A stretch of 64,000 nt of DNA from an unidentified bacterial endosymbiont (GTDB lineage Bacteria > Pseudomonadota > Gammaproteobacteria > Enterobacterales > Enterobacteriaceae): contig NZ_OU963893.1 in NCBI RefSeq assembly GCF_918797525.1, positions 2,108,001 through 2,172,000 on the forward strand. Direction: 5' to 3'. Under the pieces are notes generated by a model. The model had not been told where the DNA came from and made no database searches. It saw only the letters and a program-made list of their open reading frames with translations. Every line of letters begins with the position of its first letter. Positions within the stretch are counted from its first letter, which is position 1. The position numbers were made by a program, and so were the translations under genes. Shown in pieces: positions 20,291 through 32,216 of this stretch.

Positions 20291-20581
20291 TTATTCTTCT
20301 TTTTTTTGCCAGCCTTCCCAGGTGTTCACATCGATTTCGCAAGGCTTGTCGGTCACGCTTTCGGCAACGCTACTGGCCAACACGTGAACCTCTTCCTTGC
20401 TGAGGGCGCTTATCAGGCCAAACGTCAGCGTGCCTAAATCATGAATATTGCCGTCATCGTCCGTAAGCGTGAGCAGGAAATTTGCCCGGGTAAAGGCGTT
20501 ATTGAGTTCATTGAGTTCCGTCAATGACGCTTCATGAATGTCGACGGTTATAACGTAGCGGATGATGTCACCACTGCTCAT
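20291..20581 (-). CDS. ydiZ: conserved protein YdiZ
   Basis: A 96-residue protein with the same length as E. coli YdiZ, of unknown function. It is soluble and acidic, with no signal peptide or membrane segment. It starts at ATG 20581 with GAGGTGAAC upstream. It lies between yniA and pfkB on the same strand, with no evidence of co-transcription. Confidence 0.85.
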   Translation of the reverse strand: MSSGDIIRYVITVDIHEASLTELNELNNAFTRANFLLTLTDDDGNIHDLGTLTFGLISALSKEEVHVLASSVAESVTDKPCEIDVNTWEGWQKKEE

Positions 20582-20654
20582 TGTTCACCTCATTGTTATC
20601 ATGAACGTTTTCTTAGCATAGTCGATAGGGTGCGTTTGGCGACTCTAACGCGAA

Positions 20655-20679
20655 TTTCCCCTTCAGAAAGAAGGGGAAC
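20655..20679 (-). terminator. hairpin after pfkB
   Basis: A perfect 8-bp stem, TTCCCCTT and AAGGGGAA with a 7-nt loop, lies six bases beyond the pfkB stop. The T-run is poor. Confidence 0.5.
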
Positions 20680-20684
20680 AGGGA

Positions 20685-21617
20685 TCAGTTTCGTGACAGG
20701 TAATCGACGATTTTTTGCGTATCGACGAGCGAACAGAGTCGGGTGCCGTGGTTAATGGTGGCCGCGCTCCCCGCTGCCACGCCGTATCGCGTCATTTCCA
20801 GCAGAGACGCTCCTTGCGCCAGTTTCAGGGTCATTGCTCCCACCATGCTGTCGCCAGCACCCACGGTGCTCCGGCTTTTCATCGGAGGCGGGACCACCTG
20901 TACCGATCCCGTTTCATCGACTGCCAGCGCCCCCTGCGGCCCAAGAGAGACGACAACGCGGCGCGCTTTACCGCTACGCACCAGTTCCTCTGCGGCCGCA
21001 CGAACATCATCGGGCTGGGTCAGTTCGCGGTTGACCAACGCGCTTAACTCTTTCTGATTGGGTTTCACCAGCTCAAGATTGCCGGGTTCCAGGGCAGCAT
21101 GCAGTGCATCGCCGGAGCTGTCGACAATGCAGCGAATGCCGCGTTGCTGCACTTGCCGAATCAGCGTCGTCAGTTTTTCCGCACTCACTCCTGGCGGTAG
21201 GCTGCCGCTGATCGCCAGCAAGGCACCGCTTTCTATTGCCAGGACTTTCTCTTCAAGCTTACGAAACTCATCCTCACGTAATTTTGCGCCCGGCATGACG
21301 AAGCGGTACTGCTCACCGCTGGATTCGACGTGGACGTGCAAGTTTTGACGCGTCCAGTCGCTGGACTCAATGGTATCCACGGCAACCTGTTCATCTGCCA
21401 GCAGGGAGACCAGATGTTCACCGGTAGCCCCCCCTGCTGGGAAAATCGCCGTGGCTTTCCCTCCAAGGTAAGTCACGGCGCGTGCGACGTTAATTCCCCC
21501 ACCGCCGGGTTCGAAGACTGGCACGCTACAGCGCAATTTACCCTCCGGATAAATCTGCGGCGTCAGGGTGGCACAATCGAGGGAAGGGGAGAGCGTCAGT
21601 GTGTAAATCGGAACCAT
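20685..21617 (-). CDS. pfkB: 6-phosphofructokinase II
   Basis: PfkB is the minor phosphofructokinase, a ribokinase/PfkB-family sugar kinase making fructose-1,6-bisphosphate. The 310-residue product (E. coli 309) has the PfkB signature 1 region GGGGINVARAVTYLGG near residues 38-53 and signature 2 STVGAGDSMVGAM, where the aspartate is the catalytic base. KPNQKE is the conserved ATP-region motif. The start has AGGAGATAAC upstream. Confidence 0.95.
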   Translation of the reverse strand: MVPIYTLTLSPSLDCATLTPQIYPEGKLRCSVPVFEPGGGGINVARAVTYLGGKATAIFPAGGATGEHLVSLLADEQVAVDTIESSDWTRQNLHVHVESSGEQYRFVMPGAKLREDEFRKLEEKVLAIESGALLAISGSLPPGVSAEKLTTLIRQVQQRGIRCIVDSSGDALHAALEPGNLELVKPNQKELSALVNRELTQPDDVRAAAEELVRSGKARRVVVSLGPQGALAVDETGSVQVVPPPMKSRSTVGAGDSMVGAMTLKLAQGASLLEMTRYGVAAGSAATINHGTRLCSLVDTQKIVDYLSRN

Positions 21618-21912
21618 TGTTATCTCCTTCAGGCATGGGTTGCGTTAAGTCTGGCATCAATTTCCAGGATAGCAATGTAAATAACAGTATGATTTTAAAT
21701 ATGAATACTGACGCAAGCTGAGCTTGCGCTTTATAAAATAAACGTCTCTTTGAGATCGTTCTTATTCAAAAAATGAAATAAGAAAATATTGCTATGTTAT
21801 TAGCGCCTTTTTATAATTTGTTACCTTTCTCTGGACGCCTTGTCATTGATCCTCATGAAAGTTTCCGGGACCGTAATGGTCTCTTTTTTTGTTGTATGGA
21901 TTCCTTAATATA

Positions 21913-22671
21913 ATGAAGCTTTTGAAGACAGTTCCTGCTGCACTGATGCTGGCGGGTGGTGTGTTTGCGTCACTGAATGCAACTGCCGATGATTCCGTTT
22001 TTACTGTCATGGACGATCCCAGCTCCGCCCAAAAACCGTTTGAAGGTAATCTGAACGCCGGTTACCTGGCGCAGTCCGGTAACACAAAAAGTTCTTCCCT
22101 GACCGCAGACACTACGATGACCTGGTACGGCAACACGACCGCGTGGTCACTGTGGGGGAATGCCAGCAACACCTCTGCTAACGATGAACGCTCTTCCGAG
22201 AAATACGCAGTGGGTGGACGTAGCCGTTACAACATGACGGACTATGATTACCTCTTCGGTCAGGCCAGCTGGTTGACTGATCGTTACAACGGTTATCGTC
22301 AGCGCGATGTCTTCACCGCTGGCTATGGTCGCCAGTTCCTGAACGGACCTGTTCATAGCCTGCGTTTCGAATTCGGTCCGGGCGTTCGTTATGATGAATT
22401 CACCGACGGTAATGACAAGACTCAACCGCTTGGTTATGCGTCTGGCACCTATGCCTGGCAGATGACCGATACCACGAAATTTACTCAGGGTGTTTCAGTC
22501 TTTGGCGCCGACGATACCACGGTGAATTCCGAGACGGCGCTAAACGTGGCTATCAATGCACATTTTGGCCTGAAAGTCGCTTATAACGTGACGTGGAACT
22601 CCTCACCGCCAGACACTGCGCCGGACCATACTGACCGCAGAACCTCGATCTCTTTAGGGTATAAAATGTAA
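21913..22671 (+). CDS. ydiY: acid-inducible outer-membrane protein YdiY (DUF481)
   Basis: YdiY is a DUF481 beta-barrel-type protein reported as acid-inducible. The 252-residue product equals the E. coli length, begins with a signal peptide (about residues 1-24, ending NATA) and continues with alternating aromatic strands such as NLNAGYLAQSGNTK, closing in an outer-membrane-style aromatic/hydrophobic end (SLGYKM). ATG 21913 is used because it matches the family; an in-frame codon at 21889 would lengthen the signal peptide. A strong terminator follows. Confidence 0.9.
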   Translation: MKLLKTVPAALMLAGGVFASLNATADDSVFTVMDDPSSAQKPFEGNLNAGYLAQSGNTKSSSLTADTTMTWYGNTTAWSLWGNASNTSANDERSSEKYAVGGRSRYNMTDYDYLFGQASWLTDRYNGYRQRDVFTAGYGRQFLNGPVHSLRFEFGPGVRYDEFTDGNDKTQPLGYASGTYAWQMTDTTKFTQGVSVFGADDTTVNSETALNVAINAHFGLKVAYNVTWNSSPPDTAPDHTDRRTSISLGYKM

Positions 22672-22678
22672 TGTAAGC

Positions 22679-22708
22679 GGGCCGGTATATTCTCGGCCCA
22701 TTTTTTTT
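22679..22708 (+). terminator. terminator after ydiY
   Basis: GGGCCG and CGGCCC form a 6-bp GC stem (9-nt loop) followed by A and a T8 tract. Confidence 0.85.
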
Positions 22709-22844
22709 CAGTACTGTGTTATTTTATTTTGAACAGCGTTTTAAAATAATGAGACTGGCGCTATCTCCATAATTCCTTCACATTCCTTCAGAAGAAATAT
22801 AATCAATATATTTGACACGAATTGATAAATAAATCGACTAGGCA

Positions 22845-22869
22845 ACAGTGTGATCTGGATCTACACTGT
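22845..22869. promoter_or_regulatory. inverted repeat upstream of a small exported-protein gene
   Basis: ACAGTGT and ACACTGT are perfect 7-bp inverted arms separated by 11 bases. The internal TGTGATCTGGATC partly resembles a CRP site. It lies between a TTGACA hexamer (22812-22817) and the ATG at 22931, where an operator or 5' leader hairpin would be expected. Function unknown. Confidence 0.4.
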
Positions 22870-22930
22870 TTCCACAGGCTGCATTTCGCCTTAAGTCGTT
22901 CAGCATTAATTCAGTAAGAGAATAATGATT

Positions 22931-23164
22931 ATGAAAAAAATTAAAACTGCTGCCGCAGCATGGGTGTTATCAGCACTATCCTTTGGTGTCTTCGCTGCTG
23001 ATGAAACCGCGCAATTTTCCCGTCACACCTCCAGCCAAATCGGTATAACCAATGCCTCTGACGTTGAAGCCGGGTCTAACATTGTGCCGGGTGCACAGTC
23101 TACGGGTCAGTCAATGAATGACGCGTTTAATGTCCATAAACTGGTCGCCGGTGAATGGTCCTGA
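22931..23164 (+). CDS. small exported protein of unknown function
   Basis: The 77-residue product begins MKKIKTAAAAWVLSALSF with a clean Sec signal peptide cleaved after VFA (about residue 22), leaving a mature peptide of about 55 polar residues rich in Ser, Asn and Gly, without cysteine. The signal peptide resembles those of YdgH/BhsA/McbA-type small proteins, but the mature part lacks their sequence, so I give no family. An ATG six bases upstream (22925) is also possible; TAAGAG precedes both. It has its own hairpin downstream. Confidence 0.65.
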   Translation: MKKIKTAAAAWVLSALSFGVFAADETAQFSRHTSSQIGITNASDVEAGSNIVPGAQSTGQSMNDAFNVHKLVAGEWS

Positions 23165-23217
23165 CGGATTAATTCCCGCGTTATTATTGATTATTAATGA
23201 ATAAACGTTCCCGCTTT

Positions 23218-23246
23218 AAAACCGGATATTGATGTACCGGTTTTCG
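23218..23246 (+). terminator. terminator after the small exported-protein gene
   Basis: AAAACCGG and CCGGTTTT form an 8-bp stem with an 11-nt loop; the right arm ends in four T residues. Confidence 0.6.
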
Positions 23247-23355
23247 CCGCATGTAATGTAAAACTATTTAACGTAAGCGGCTCGCCTGTAATGCGTATTG
23301 AATACACTCTCATATTATTTACAGAGCAGAGACGAGTCTTAATTGGGATCCCCAT

Positions 23356-23463
23356 TCAACCCCAAATCATCGCCGCCCATCGCAACAGCAGCATTGCCCC
23401 GCAGATGGCAATCAGCACCAGCACCATTTTCCAGTGTTTCACGGCAAAACGTTTAGTTGGCAT
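23356..23463 (-). CDS. yniD: small membrane protein YniD
   Basis: This 35-codon gene encodes a peptide beginning MPTKRFAVKHWKMVLVLIAI and ending RWAAMIWG, nearly identical to E. coli YniD, a verified small protein located at the same place. A basic N-terminus precedes one membrane segment (about residues 13-34). The start ATG is at 23463-23461 and the TGA at 23358-23356. Function is unknown. Confidence 0.85.
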   Translation of the reverse strand: MPTKRFAVKHWKMVLVLIAICGAMLLLRWAAMIWG

Positions 23464-23559
23464 AACCTTATCCTTGTCAGTTGATATCGATAGTCTATCA
23501 AAAAGGACGGTGAAATGCCCTCTTTCCCGGACAACCAGGCTATGCCATATCGGTTCAGG

Positions 23560-23652
23560 TTAGAACCACTGGAATTTATCGGCGAGAATCAACACTAAAC
23601 CGGTGGCGGAAAGTATGTTCAATATCACAACCGTGCGACTGGATACGTTCAT
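23560..23652 (-). CDS. 30-residue membrane peptide, YncL-like
   Basis: ATG 23652 opens a 30-codon frame starting MNVSSRTVVILNILSATGLV and ending DKFQWF, followed by TAA. AAGGTG lies seven bases upstream. The opening MNVSSRTVV and the single hydrophobic span strongly recall the E. coli small protein YncL (31 residues), which sits elsewhere in that genome. It lies 97 bases beyond yniD on the same strand. Function unknown. Confidence 0.68.
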   Translation of the reverse strand: MNVSSRTVVILNILSATGLVLILADKFQWF

Positions 23653-23975
23653 GGAATGCACCTTAGGTTTTAAGGACCTGTTCAAGATTAGCCCAGCATC
23701 TGGGGAATGCGAGCGCCGGGGGAGTTGCGTCTTTGAAAATTCACACAAAGTCCTGGAACGGCATTCTGAGCACAGAGGGTACAATCTCCCTTTTGTTAGT
23801 GTTAACATTGCAAGGCTTGCCGTAAATCCACCTTTGTCTGATTTTCGCTGGTGCATGATGAAGAACCAATTTGACGATTGTTGGTCAGATGGTTTCGACA
23901 TCTATTGTTAAATAACGATTATTTTCTTTGTATATGCTCTTATGTGTGGGGCATCACTGCAAATAAGGACATAAA
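23653..23975 (+). promoter_or_regulatory. thrS promoter and mRNA leader region
   Basis: No convincing gene is present. In E. coli the thrS leader contains a tRNA-like operator bound by threonyl-tRNA synthetase. Short stems are visible here (TGAC and GTCA around 23871-23886; AGATG and CATCT around 23887-23903), placed suitably for such an operator, but the fold was not computed. Confidence 0.45.
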
Positions 23976-25904
23976 ATGCCTGTAATTACTCTTCCTGATG
24001 GCAGCCAACGTCATTTCGACCACGCTGTTAGCCCAATGGATGTCGCCCTGGACATTGGTCCTGGACTCGCAAAAGCGACTATCGCTGGCCGTGTGAACGG
24101 TGAGCTGGTTGATGCCTCCGATCTCATTGAAACTGACGCGCAGCTGTCTATCATTACAGCGAAAGACGAAGAAGGTCTGGAGATCATTCGTCACTCCTGC
24201 GCACACCTGTTAGGTCATGCCATCAAACAGCTGTGGCCAAACACCAAAATGGCAATCGGCCCGGTTATTGACAACGGTTTCTACTACGACGTTGACCTTG
24301 ACCACACCCTGACTCAGGAAGATATCGACGCGCTCGAAAAACGTATGCACGAGCTCGCTGAAACTAACTATGACGTCGTCAAGAAGAAAGTTAGCTGGCA
24401 CGACGCGCGTGAAACCTTCGTCAAGCGTGGTGAGAACTACAAAGTTTCTATTCTTGATGAAAACATCTCTCATGATGACAAGCCCGGCTTGTACCATCAT
24501 CAGGAATACGTTGACATGTGCCGTGGTCCGCACGTGCCGAATATGCGCTTCTGTCATCACTTTAAACTGATGAAAATTGCTGGCGCTTACTGGCGTGGCG
24601 ACAGCAACAACAAAATGTTGCAGCGCATTTACGGTACCGCCTGGGCAGATAAAAAAGCCCTGAGCGCGTATCTGCTGCGTCTGGAAGAAGCGGCTAAGCG
24701 TGACCACCGTAAAATCGGTAAGCAACTTGACCTGTATCATATGCAGGAAGAGGCGCCCGGTATGGTGTTCTGGCATAATGACGGCTGGACTATCTTCCGT
24801 GAACTGGAAACCTTTGTACGTTCCAAACTGAAAGAGTACCAGTATCAGGAAGTCAAAGGCCCGTTCATGATGGACCGTGTGCTGTGGGAAAAAACCGGCC
24901 ACTGGGACAACTACAAAGATGCGATGTTCACCACCTCTTCTGAAAACCGTGAATACTGCATCAAGCCGATGAACTGCCCGGGTCACGTTCAGATCTTCAA
25001 CCAGGGTCTGAAATCCTACCGTGATCTGCCGCTGCGTATGGCGGAGTTCGGTAGCTGTCACCGTAATGAGCCATCAGGCGCGCTGCACGGTCTAATGCGC
25101 GTTCGTGGCTTTACGCAGGATGACGCCCATATCTTCTGTACTGAAGAACAGGTCCGTGATGAAGTTAACGCCTGTATTCGTATGGTCTACGATATGTATA
25201 GCACCTTTGGCTTCGAGAAGATCGTGGTCAAACTCTCAACGCGTCCGGAAAAACGTATCGGTAGCGATGAGACCTGGGATCGTGCAGAGGCGGACCTGGC
25301 CGTGGCGCTGGAAGAGAACGGTATTGCGTTCGAATACCAGCTGGGCGAGGGCGCATTCTACGGTCCGAAAATTGAATTTACCCTGTATGACTGTCTCGAC
25401 AGAGCTTGGCAGTGCGGTACTGTACAGCTGGACTTCTCACTGCCTCAGCGTCTGAGCGCCTCTTATGTTGGCGAAGACAACGAGCGTCAGGTGCCGGTAA
25501 TGATTCACCGTGCAATCCTCGGTTCTCTGGAGCGCTTCATTGGCATCCTGACCGAAGAGTTTGCCGGCTTCTTCCCAACCTGGCTTGCGCCAGTGCAAGT
25601 GGTGGTAATGAACATTACCGATTCTCAGGCTGATTACGTTAAAGAATTGACGCAGAAACTTCAAAATGCGGGCATTCGAGTAAAAGCGGACTTGAGAAAT
25701 GAGAAGATTGGCTTTAAAATCCGCGAGCACACTTTACGTCGTGTCCCTTATATGTTGGTCTGTGGTGATAAAGAGGTGGAAGCAGGCAAAGTAGCCGTTC
25801 GCACCCGCCGTGGTAAAGACCTGGGGAGCCTGGACGTAAGTGAAGTGATTGAGAAGCTGCAACAAGAGATTCGCAGCCGCAGTCTTCAACAACTGGAGGA
25901 ATAA
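23976..25904 (+). CDS. thrS: threonyl-tRNA synthetase
   Basis: ThrS charges tRNA-Thr; it is a class II synthetase that edits mischarged serine. The 642 residues equal the E. coli length. Order: N-terminal TGS domain, editing domain with [10 protein letters not shown] and the HxxxH/C..H zinc-like site, catalytic core with motif 2 ([15 protein letters not shown]) and motif 3 ([11 protein letters not shown]), zinc-binding MNCPGH, and a C-terminal anticodon-binding domain. ATAAGGAC precedes the ATG. It is the first gene of the thrS-infC-rpmI-rplT-pheMST-ihfA cluster and infC starts three bases after its stop. Confidence 0.97.
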   Translation: MPVITLPDGSQRHFDHAVSPMDVALDIGPGLAKATIAGRVNGELVDASDLIETDAQLSIITAKDEEGLEIIRHSCAHLLGHAIKQLWPNTKMAIGPVIDNGFYYDVDLDHTLTQEDIDALEKRMHELAETNYDVVKKKVSWHDARETFVKRGENYKVSILDENISHDDKPGLYHHQEYVDMCRGPHVPNMRFCHHFKLMKIAGAYWRGDSNNKMLQRIYGTAWADKKALSAYLLRLEEAAKRDHRKIGKQLDLYHMQEEAPGMVFWHNDGWTIFRELETFVRSKLKEYQYQEVKGPFMMDRVLWEKTGHWDNYKDAMFTTSSENREYCIKPMNCPGHVQIFNQGLKSYRDLPLRMAEFGSCHRNEPSGALHGLMRVRGFTQDDAHIFCTEEQVRDEVNACIRMVYDMYSTFGFEKIVVKLSTRPEKRIGSDETWDRAEADLAVALEENGIAFEYQLGEGAFYGPKIEFTLYDCLDRAWQCGTVQLDFSLPQRLSASYVGEDNERQVPVMIHRAILGSLERFIGILTEEFAGFFPTWLAPVQVVVMNITDSQADYVKELTQKLQNAGIRVKADLRNEKIGFKIREHTLRRVPYMLVCGDKEVEAGKVAVRTRRGKDLGSLDVSEVIEKLQQEIRSRSLQQLEE

Positions 25905-26745
<841 letters not shown>

Positions 26746-26778
26746 GCCGTTAACGTTTAATTTTTTTACTAAGAATAG

Positions 26779-27153
<375 letters not shown>

Positions 27154-27160
27154 GCCAGTT

Positions 27161-27190
27161 GAAAGAGGGAGCAATGCTCCCTCTTTTCAT
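27161..27190 (+). terminator. terminator after rplT
   Basis: A perfect 11-bp stem, AAAGAGGGAGC and GCTCCCTCTTT with an AAT loop (27162-27186), ends in T residues. It separates the rplT unit from the pheMST promoter. Confidence 0.88.
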
Positions 27191-27208
27191 TTTAACTGTA
27201 TCAATGCA

Positions 27209-27237
27209 TTGACTTTTATCCATGTAGACCTTTCAAT
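27209..27237 (+). promoter_or_regulatory. pheMST promoter
   Basis: A -35 hexamer TTGACT (27209-27214) and a -10 hexamer TTCAAT (27232-27237) are 17 bases apart and lie 40 bases upstream of pheM, where the known pheST promoter is expected. Confidence 0.7.
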
Positions 27238-27276
27238 AAAGACTCTACAGTTCTTACCACATAAGGTAACGCAAGC

Positions 27277-27321
27277 ATGAATGCTGCTATTTTCCGCTTC
27301 TTCTTTCACTTTAGCACCTGA
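27277..27321 (+). CDS. pheM: phenylalanyl-tRNA synthetase operon leader peptide
   Basis: The 14-residue leader [14 protein letters not shown] has five phenylalanines, three of them consecutive. Ribosome stalling at these codons when charged tRNA-Phe is scarce favours an antiterminator and lets transcription continue into pheS. Compared with E. coli ([14 protein letters not shown]) one Tyr codon is His here, leaving the Phe codons untouched. TAAGGT precedes the ATG. Confidence 0.95.
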   Translation: [14 protein letters not shown]

Positions 27322-27342
27322 CACCAGGGGGCTTGCGCGTGA

Positions 27343-28419
<1,077 letters not shown>

Positions 28420-28434
28420 GGGCAGGACAGAACA

Positions 28435-30822
28435 ATGAAATTCAGTGAACTGTGGTTACGCGAATGGGTGAACACCACGCTGGATAGCGAAGCGCTATCC
28501 AATCAGATAACGATGGCGGGTCTGGAAGTTGACGGTGTGGATCCCGTATCCGGTGCATTCACCGGCGTCGTCGTGGGTGACGTGGTGGAGTGCGCCCAGC
28601 ACCCTAACGCCGACAAACTGCGTGTGACGAAAGTCAACGTAGGCGGCGACCGTCTGTTGGACATCGTTTGCGGCGCGCCAAACTGCCGTCAGGGCCTGAA
28701 AGTGGCCGTGGCGACCGTCGGTGCCGTGCTGCCGGGCGATTTCAAAATTAAGGCCGCTAAACTTCGCGGTGAGCCGTCTGAAGGCATGCTGTGTTCGTTC
28801 TCCGAGCTGGGTATTTCCGACGATCACAACGGCATCATCGAACTGCCGCAGGATGCGCCTGTCGGCACAGATATCCGTGAATACCTGAAGCTTGATGACA
28901 ACACCATCGAAATCAGCGTCACGCCAAACCGTGCGGACTGCTTAGGCATTATCGGGGTGGCGCGTGATGTTGCCGTGCTGAACCAGACCGGGCTGAACGT
29001 ACCGGCGATAGCGCCCGTTGCGGCCACCATCGGCGATACGTTGCCTATCCAGGTCGACGCGCCAGAAGCATGCCCGCGCTATCTTGGCCGCGTTGTGAAA
29101 GGCATCAACGTTAATGCGCCAACCCCGTTGTGGATGAAAGAAAAACTGCGTCGCTGCGGTATCCGTTCCATCGACGCGGTGGTTGATGTAACCAACTACG
29201 TTCTGCTTGAGCTGGGTCAGCCAATGCATGCCTTCGATAAAGATCGTATCGACGGTGGTATCGTGGTGCGTATGGCGAAAGAGGGTGAAACCCTGGTTCT
29301 GCTGGACGGTAGCGAAGCAAAACTGAACGCTGACACGCTGGTCATTGCGGACCATAGCAAAGCGCTGGCGATGGGCGGCATCTTCGGCGGCGAACACTCT
29401 GGCGTAAATGATGAAACGCAAAATGTTCTGCTGGAATGTGCGTTCTTCAGCCCGCTCTCTATCACCGGCCGCGCACGACGCCACGGTCTGCACACCGATG
29501 CGTCTCACCGCTATGAGCGTGGCGTCGATCCGGCTCTGCAGCATAAAGCCATGGAACGTGCGACTCGCCTGCTGATTGACATCTGCGGCGGTGAAGCCGG
29601 CCCGGTCATTGACGTGACTCACGAAGACGCTCTGCCGAAGCGCGCGACCATCCGGCTTCGCCGCAGCAAGCTGGATCGTCTGATTGGCCACCACGTTGCC
29701 GATGCGCAGGTTAGCGATATCCTAAAGCGTCTGGGATGCGAAGTAACCGAAGGTCAAGACCAGTGGGAGGCCGTTGCGCCATCCTGGCGTTTTGACATGG
29801 AAATCGAAGAAGATCTGGTGGAAGAAGTGGCACGTGTTTACGGCTACAATAACATCCCGGACGAGCCGGTACAGGCAGGTCTGGTGATGGGCACCCACCG
29901 TGAAGCTGATCTGTCACTTAAGCGTGTGAAGACCATGCTGAACGACAAAGGCTACCAGGAAGTGATCACCTACAGTTTTGTCGATCCTAAACTGCAGCAA
30001 CTGATCCACCCAGGTGAAGACGCGCTGATCCTGCCAAGCCCTATCTCCAGCGAAATGTCTGCCATGCGGCTGTCTCTGTGGACCGGTCTGCTGGGCGCTA
30101 TTGTCTATAACCAAAATCGCCAGCAAAACCGCGTGCGAATTTTCGAAAGTGGTTTGCGCTTTGTACCGGATACTCAGGCTAATTTGGGTATCCGACAGGA
30201 TCTGATGCTGGCCGGCGCTATCAGCGGTAACCGCTACGAAGAGCATTGGGATCTGGCAAAAGGCACGGTTGATTTCTACGATATGAAGGGCGATCTTGAA
30301 GCGATTCTGGATCTGACCGGTAAATTATCTGAAATTGAATTCCGCGCTGAAGCGATCCCAGCCCTGCATCCGGGCCAGAGCGCAGCCATTTATCTGGACG
30401 GCAAACGCATTGGTTTCATTGGTGTTGTTCACCCTGAGCTCGAACGCAAGCTGGACCTCAACGGCCGTACCGTGGTGTTTGAGCTGGAGTGGAACCTGGT
30501 TGCAGACCGCGTTATTCCTCAGGCGCAGGACGTTTCACGCTTCCCGGCAAACCGCCGTGATATCGCGGTTGTGGTCGCTGAAAATGTGCCAGCAGCAGAA
30601 ATTTTGGCCGAATGTAAGAAAGTTGGCGTAAATCAGATAGTTGGCGTAAACTTGTTTGACGTGTACCGCGGCAAGGGCGTAGCAGAAGGTTTCAAGAGCC
30701 TTGCTATTAGCCTTATCCTCCAGGATACCGGCCGTACACTCGAAGAAGAGGAGATTGCCGCTACCGTCGCCAAATGTGTAGAGGCATTAAAAGAGCGATT
30801 CCAGGCATCATTGAGGGATTGA
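28435..30822 (+). CDS. pheT: phenylalanyl-tRNA synthetase beta subunit
   Basis: PheT is the editing and tRNA-binding subunit. The 795 residues equal the E. coli length. Domains in order are an EMAP/tRBD-like OB fold (about 39-148), the B3/B4 editing domain, a B5 domain, a non-catalytic class II-like core, and a C-terminal ferredoxin-fold anticodon-binding domain (about 700-795). GGGCAGGAC precedes the ATG. ihfA begins four bases after its stop. Confidence 0.97.
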   Translation: MKFSELWLREWVNTTLDSEALSNQITMAGLEVDGVDPVSGAFTGVVVGDVVECAQHPNADKLRVTKVNVGGDRLLDIVCGAPNCRQGLKVAVATVGAVLPGDFKIKAAKLRGEPSEGMLCSFSELGISDDHNGIIELPQDAPVGTDIREYLKLDDNTIEISVTPNRADCLGIIGVARDVAVLNQTGLNVPAIAPVAATIGDTLPIQVDAPEACPRYLGRVVKGINVNAPTPLWMKEKLRRCGIRSIDAVVDVTNYVLLELGQPMHAFDKDRIDGGIVVRMAKEGETLVLLDGSEAKLNADTLVIADHSKALAMGGIFGGEHSGVNDETQNVLLECAFFSPLSITGRARRHGLHTDASHRYERGVDPALQHKAMERATRLLIDICGGEAGPVIDVTHEDALPKRATIRLRRSKLDRLIGHHVADAQVSDILKRLGCEVTEGQDQWEAVAPSWRFDMEIEEDLVEEVARVYGYNNIPDEPVQAGLVMGTHREADLSLKRVKTMLNDKGYQEVITYSFVDPKLQQLIHPGEDALILPSPISSEMSAMRLSLWTGLLGAIVYNQNRQQNRVRIFESGLRFVPDTQANLGIRQDLMLAGAISGNRYEEHWDLAKGTVDFYDMKGDLEAILDLTGKLSEIEFRAEAIPALHPGQSAAIYLDGKRIGFIGVVHPELERKLDLNGRTVVFELEWNLVADRVIPQAQDVSRFPANRRDIAVVVAENVPAAEILAECKKVGVNQIVGVNLFDVYRGKGVAEGFKSLAISLILQDTGRTLEEEEIAATVAKCVEALKERFQASLRD

Positions 30823-30826
30823 ACCT

Positions 30827-31126
30827 ATGGCGCTTACAAAAGCTGAAATGTCTGAATATCTGTTTGATAAGCTTGGGCTTAGCAAACGGGATGCCAAAGA
30901 GCTGGTAGAGCTATTTTTCGAAGAGATCCGTCGTGCTCTGGAAAATGGTGAGCAGGTAAAACTCTCCGGTTTTGGCAATTTTGATTTGCGAGACAAAAAC
31001 CAACGTCCGGGCCGTAACCCGAAGACGGGGGAAGATATTCCCATTACAGCCCGCCGCGTGGTGACCTTCAGACCCGGCCAGAAGTTGAAAAGCCGTGTCG
31101 AAAACGCAACGCCTAAAGCAGAGTAA
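30827..31126 (+). CDS. ihfA: integration host factor alpha subunit
   Basis: IhfA pairs with IhfB to bend DNA sharply at specific sites, shaping recombination, replication and sigma-54 promoters. The 99 residues equal the E. coli length. The minor-groove beta-arm has the conserved [12 protein letters not shown] with its intercalating proline. It is the last gene of the phe unit and may be read from pheST and from promoters inside pheT. Relevant in this window because a sigma-54 promoter is proposed near 62.7 kb. Confidence 0.97.
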   Translation: MALTKAEMSEYLFDKLGLSKRDAKELVELFFEEIRRALENGEQVKLSGFGNFDLRDKNQRPGRNPKTGEDIPITARRVVTFRPGQKLKSRVENATPKAE

Positions 31127-31138
31127 TATGAACTAACT

Positions 31139-31166
31139 AAAAAGGCCGCGAGAGCGGCCTTTTTTC
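31139..31166 (+). terminator. terminator after ihfA
   Basis: AAAGGCCGC and GCGGCCTTT with a GAGA tetraloop form a 9-bp stem running into T residues. Confidence 0.9.
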
Positions 31167-31229
31167 TTTGCGCTGGCCGCTAAACCCACCGTAAAATCAA
31201 CGGCATCTCACGCTGATAAAACCCTGCTC

Positions 31230-32216
31230 ATGCTTGAATACGCCCATCGACAACTTCAGTCCGACCGACGCCGCCTGCTTATGCTGCTGCTGTTACTCCT
31301 TGTTGCCGCGGGGGTCAGCCTGTGTGCGGGTGACCGCTGGCTTGGCCCGGAAAGCTGGTTTGGCCCTCAAGGACAGCTTTTCGTCTGGCAAATTCGCCTG
31401 CCGCGTACGCTGGCGGTAATTCTGGTAGGGGCCGCGCTGGCATTATGCGGCACCGTTATGCAGGCGTTGTTTGAAAACCCGCTTGCGGAGCCGGGGCTGC
31501 TTGGTGTTTCAAACGGCGCTGGCGTGGGTCTTATTGCGGCGGTTATGCTCGGTGGAGGAGGGCTCTCCAGCCTGGGAATTAGCCTGAGCGCCATTGTCGG
31601 TGCGTTGTTTATCACGTTCATTTTATTGCGCTTTGCCAGACGGCATTTATCCACCAGCCGCCTGCTGCTTGCCGGAGTGGCGCTGGGGATCATCTGCAGT
31701 GCGCTAATGACCTGGGCGGTCTACTTTTCTACCTCATTTGATCTGCGCCAGTTGATGTACTGGATGATGGGCGGGTTTGGGGGTATCGACTGGCGGCACG
31801 GCTGGCTGATGCTGCTTCTGCTCCCGGTCATTCTGTGGACTGGCGTACAGGCTTATCCGCTAAACATGCTCGCGCTGGGCGAAACCTCTGCCCGCCAGTT
31901 GGGTTTGCCGATTGGCTTATGGCGCAATGCGCTGGTGATCGCCATCGGCTGGATGGTGGGGGTGAGCGTGGCGCTGGCAGGCGCAATTGGCTTTATCGGG
32001 CTGGTTATCCCGCATATGCTGCGCCTGTGTGGTATGACCGACCATCGCTCCCTGCTCCCTGCCTCGGCCGTCGCAGGGGCCGCCACGCTGTTGGTCGCGG
32101 ATATTATCGCCCGGCTTGCCCTGGCGGCTGCTGAACTGCCTGTTGGCGTGGTAACCGCCACTCTGGGCGCGCCAGTGTTTATCTGGCTGCTGTTAAAGGC
32201 TGGTCGTCAAGCGTGA
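31230..32216 (+). CDS. btuC: vitamin B12 ABC transporter permease
   Basis: BtuC is the inner-membrane channel of the BtuCD-F importer. The 328-residue product (E. coli 326) has about ten membrane segments and the family's coupling-helix region near [11 protein letters not shown]. Sequence around [18 protein letters not shown] matches the FecCD family. In E. coli btuC is followed directly by btuE and btuD; here the next 1.4 kb holds an opposite-strand gene whose 3' end overlaps btuC by 38 bases, so btuED must rely on read-through or its own promoter. Confidence 0.95.
   Translation: MLEYAHRQLQSDRRRLLMLLLLLLVAAGVSLCAGDRWLGPESWFGPQGQLFVWQIRLPRTLAVILVGAALALCGTVMQALFENPLAEPGLLGVSNGAGVGLIAAVMLGGGGLSSLGISLSAIVGALFITFILLRFARRHLSTSRLLLAGVALGIICSALMTWAVYFSTSFDLRQLMYWMMGGFGGIDWRHGWLMLLLLPVILWTGVQAYPLNMLALGETSARQLGLPIGLWRNALVIAIGWMVGVSVALAGAIGFIGLVIPHMLRLCGMTDHRSLLPASAVAGAATLLVADIIARLALAAAELPVGVVTATLGAPVFIWLLLKAGRQA

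Noticed and set aside
23291..23563. Plus-strand frame of about 90 codons near yniD
   Set aside because: It is antisense to yniD, whose product is clearly conserved.
23603..23911. Plus-strand frame of about 100 codons upstream of thrS
   Set aside because: No ribosome-binding site, no recognisable protein, and it covers the thrS leader and the antisense of the YncL-like gene.
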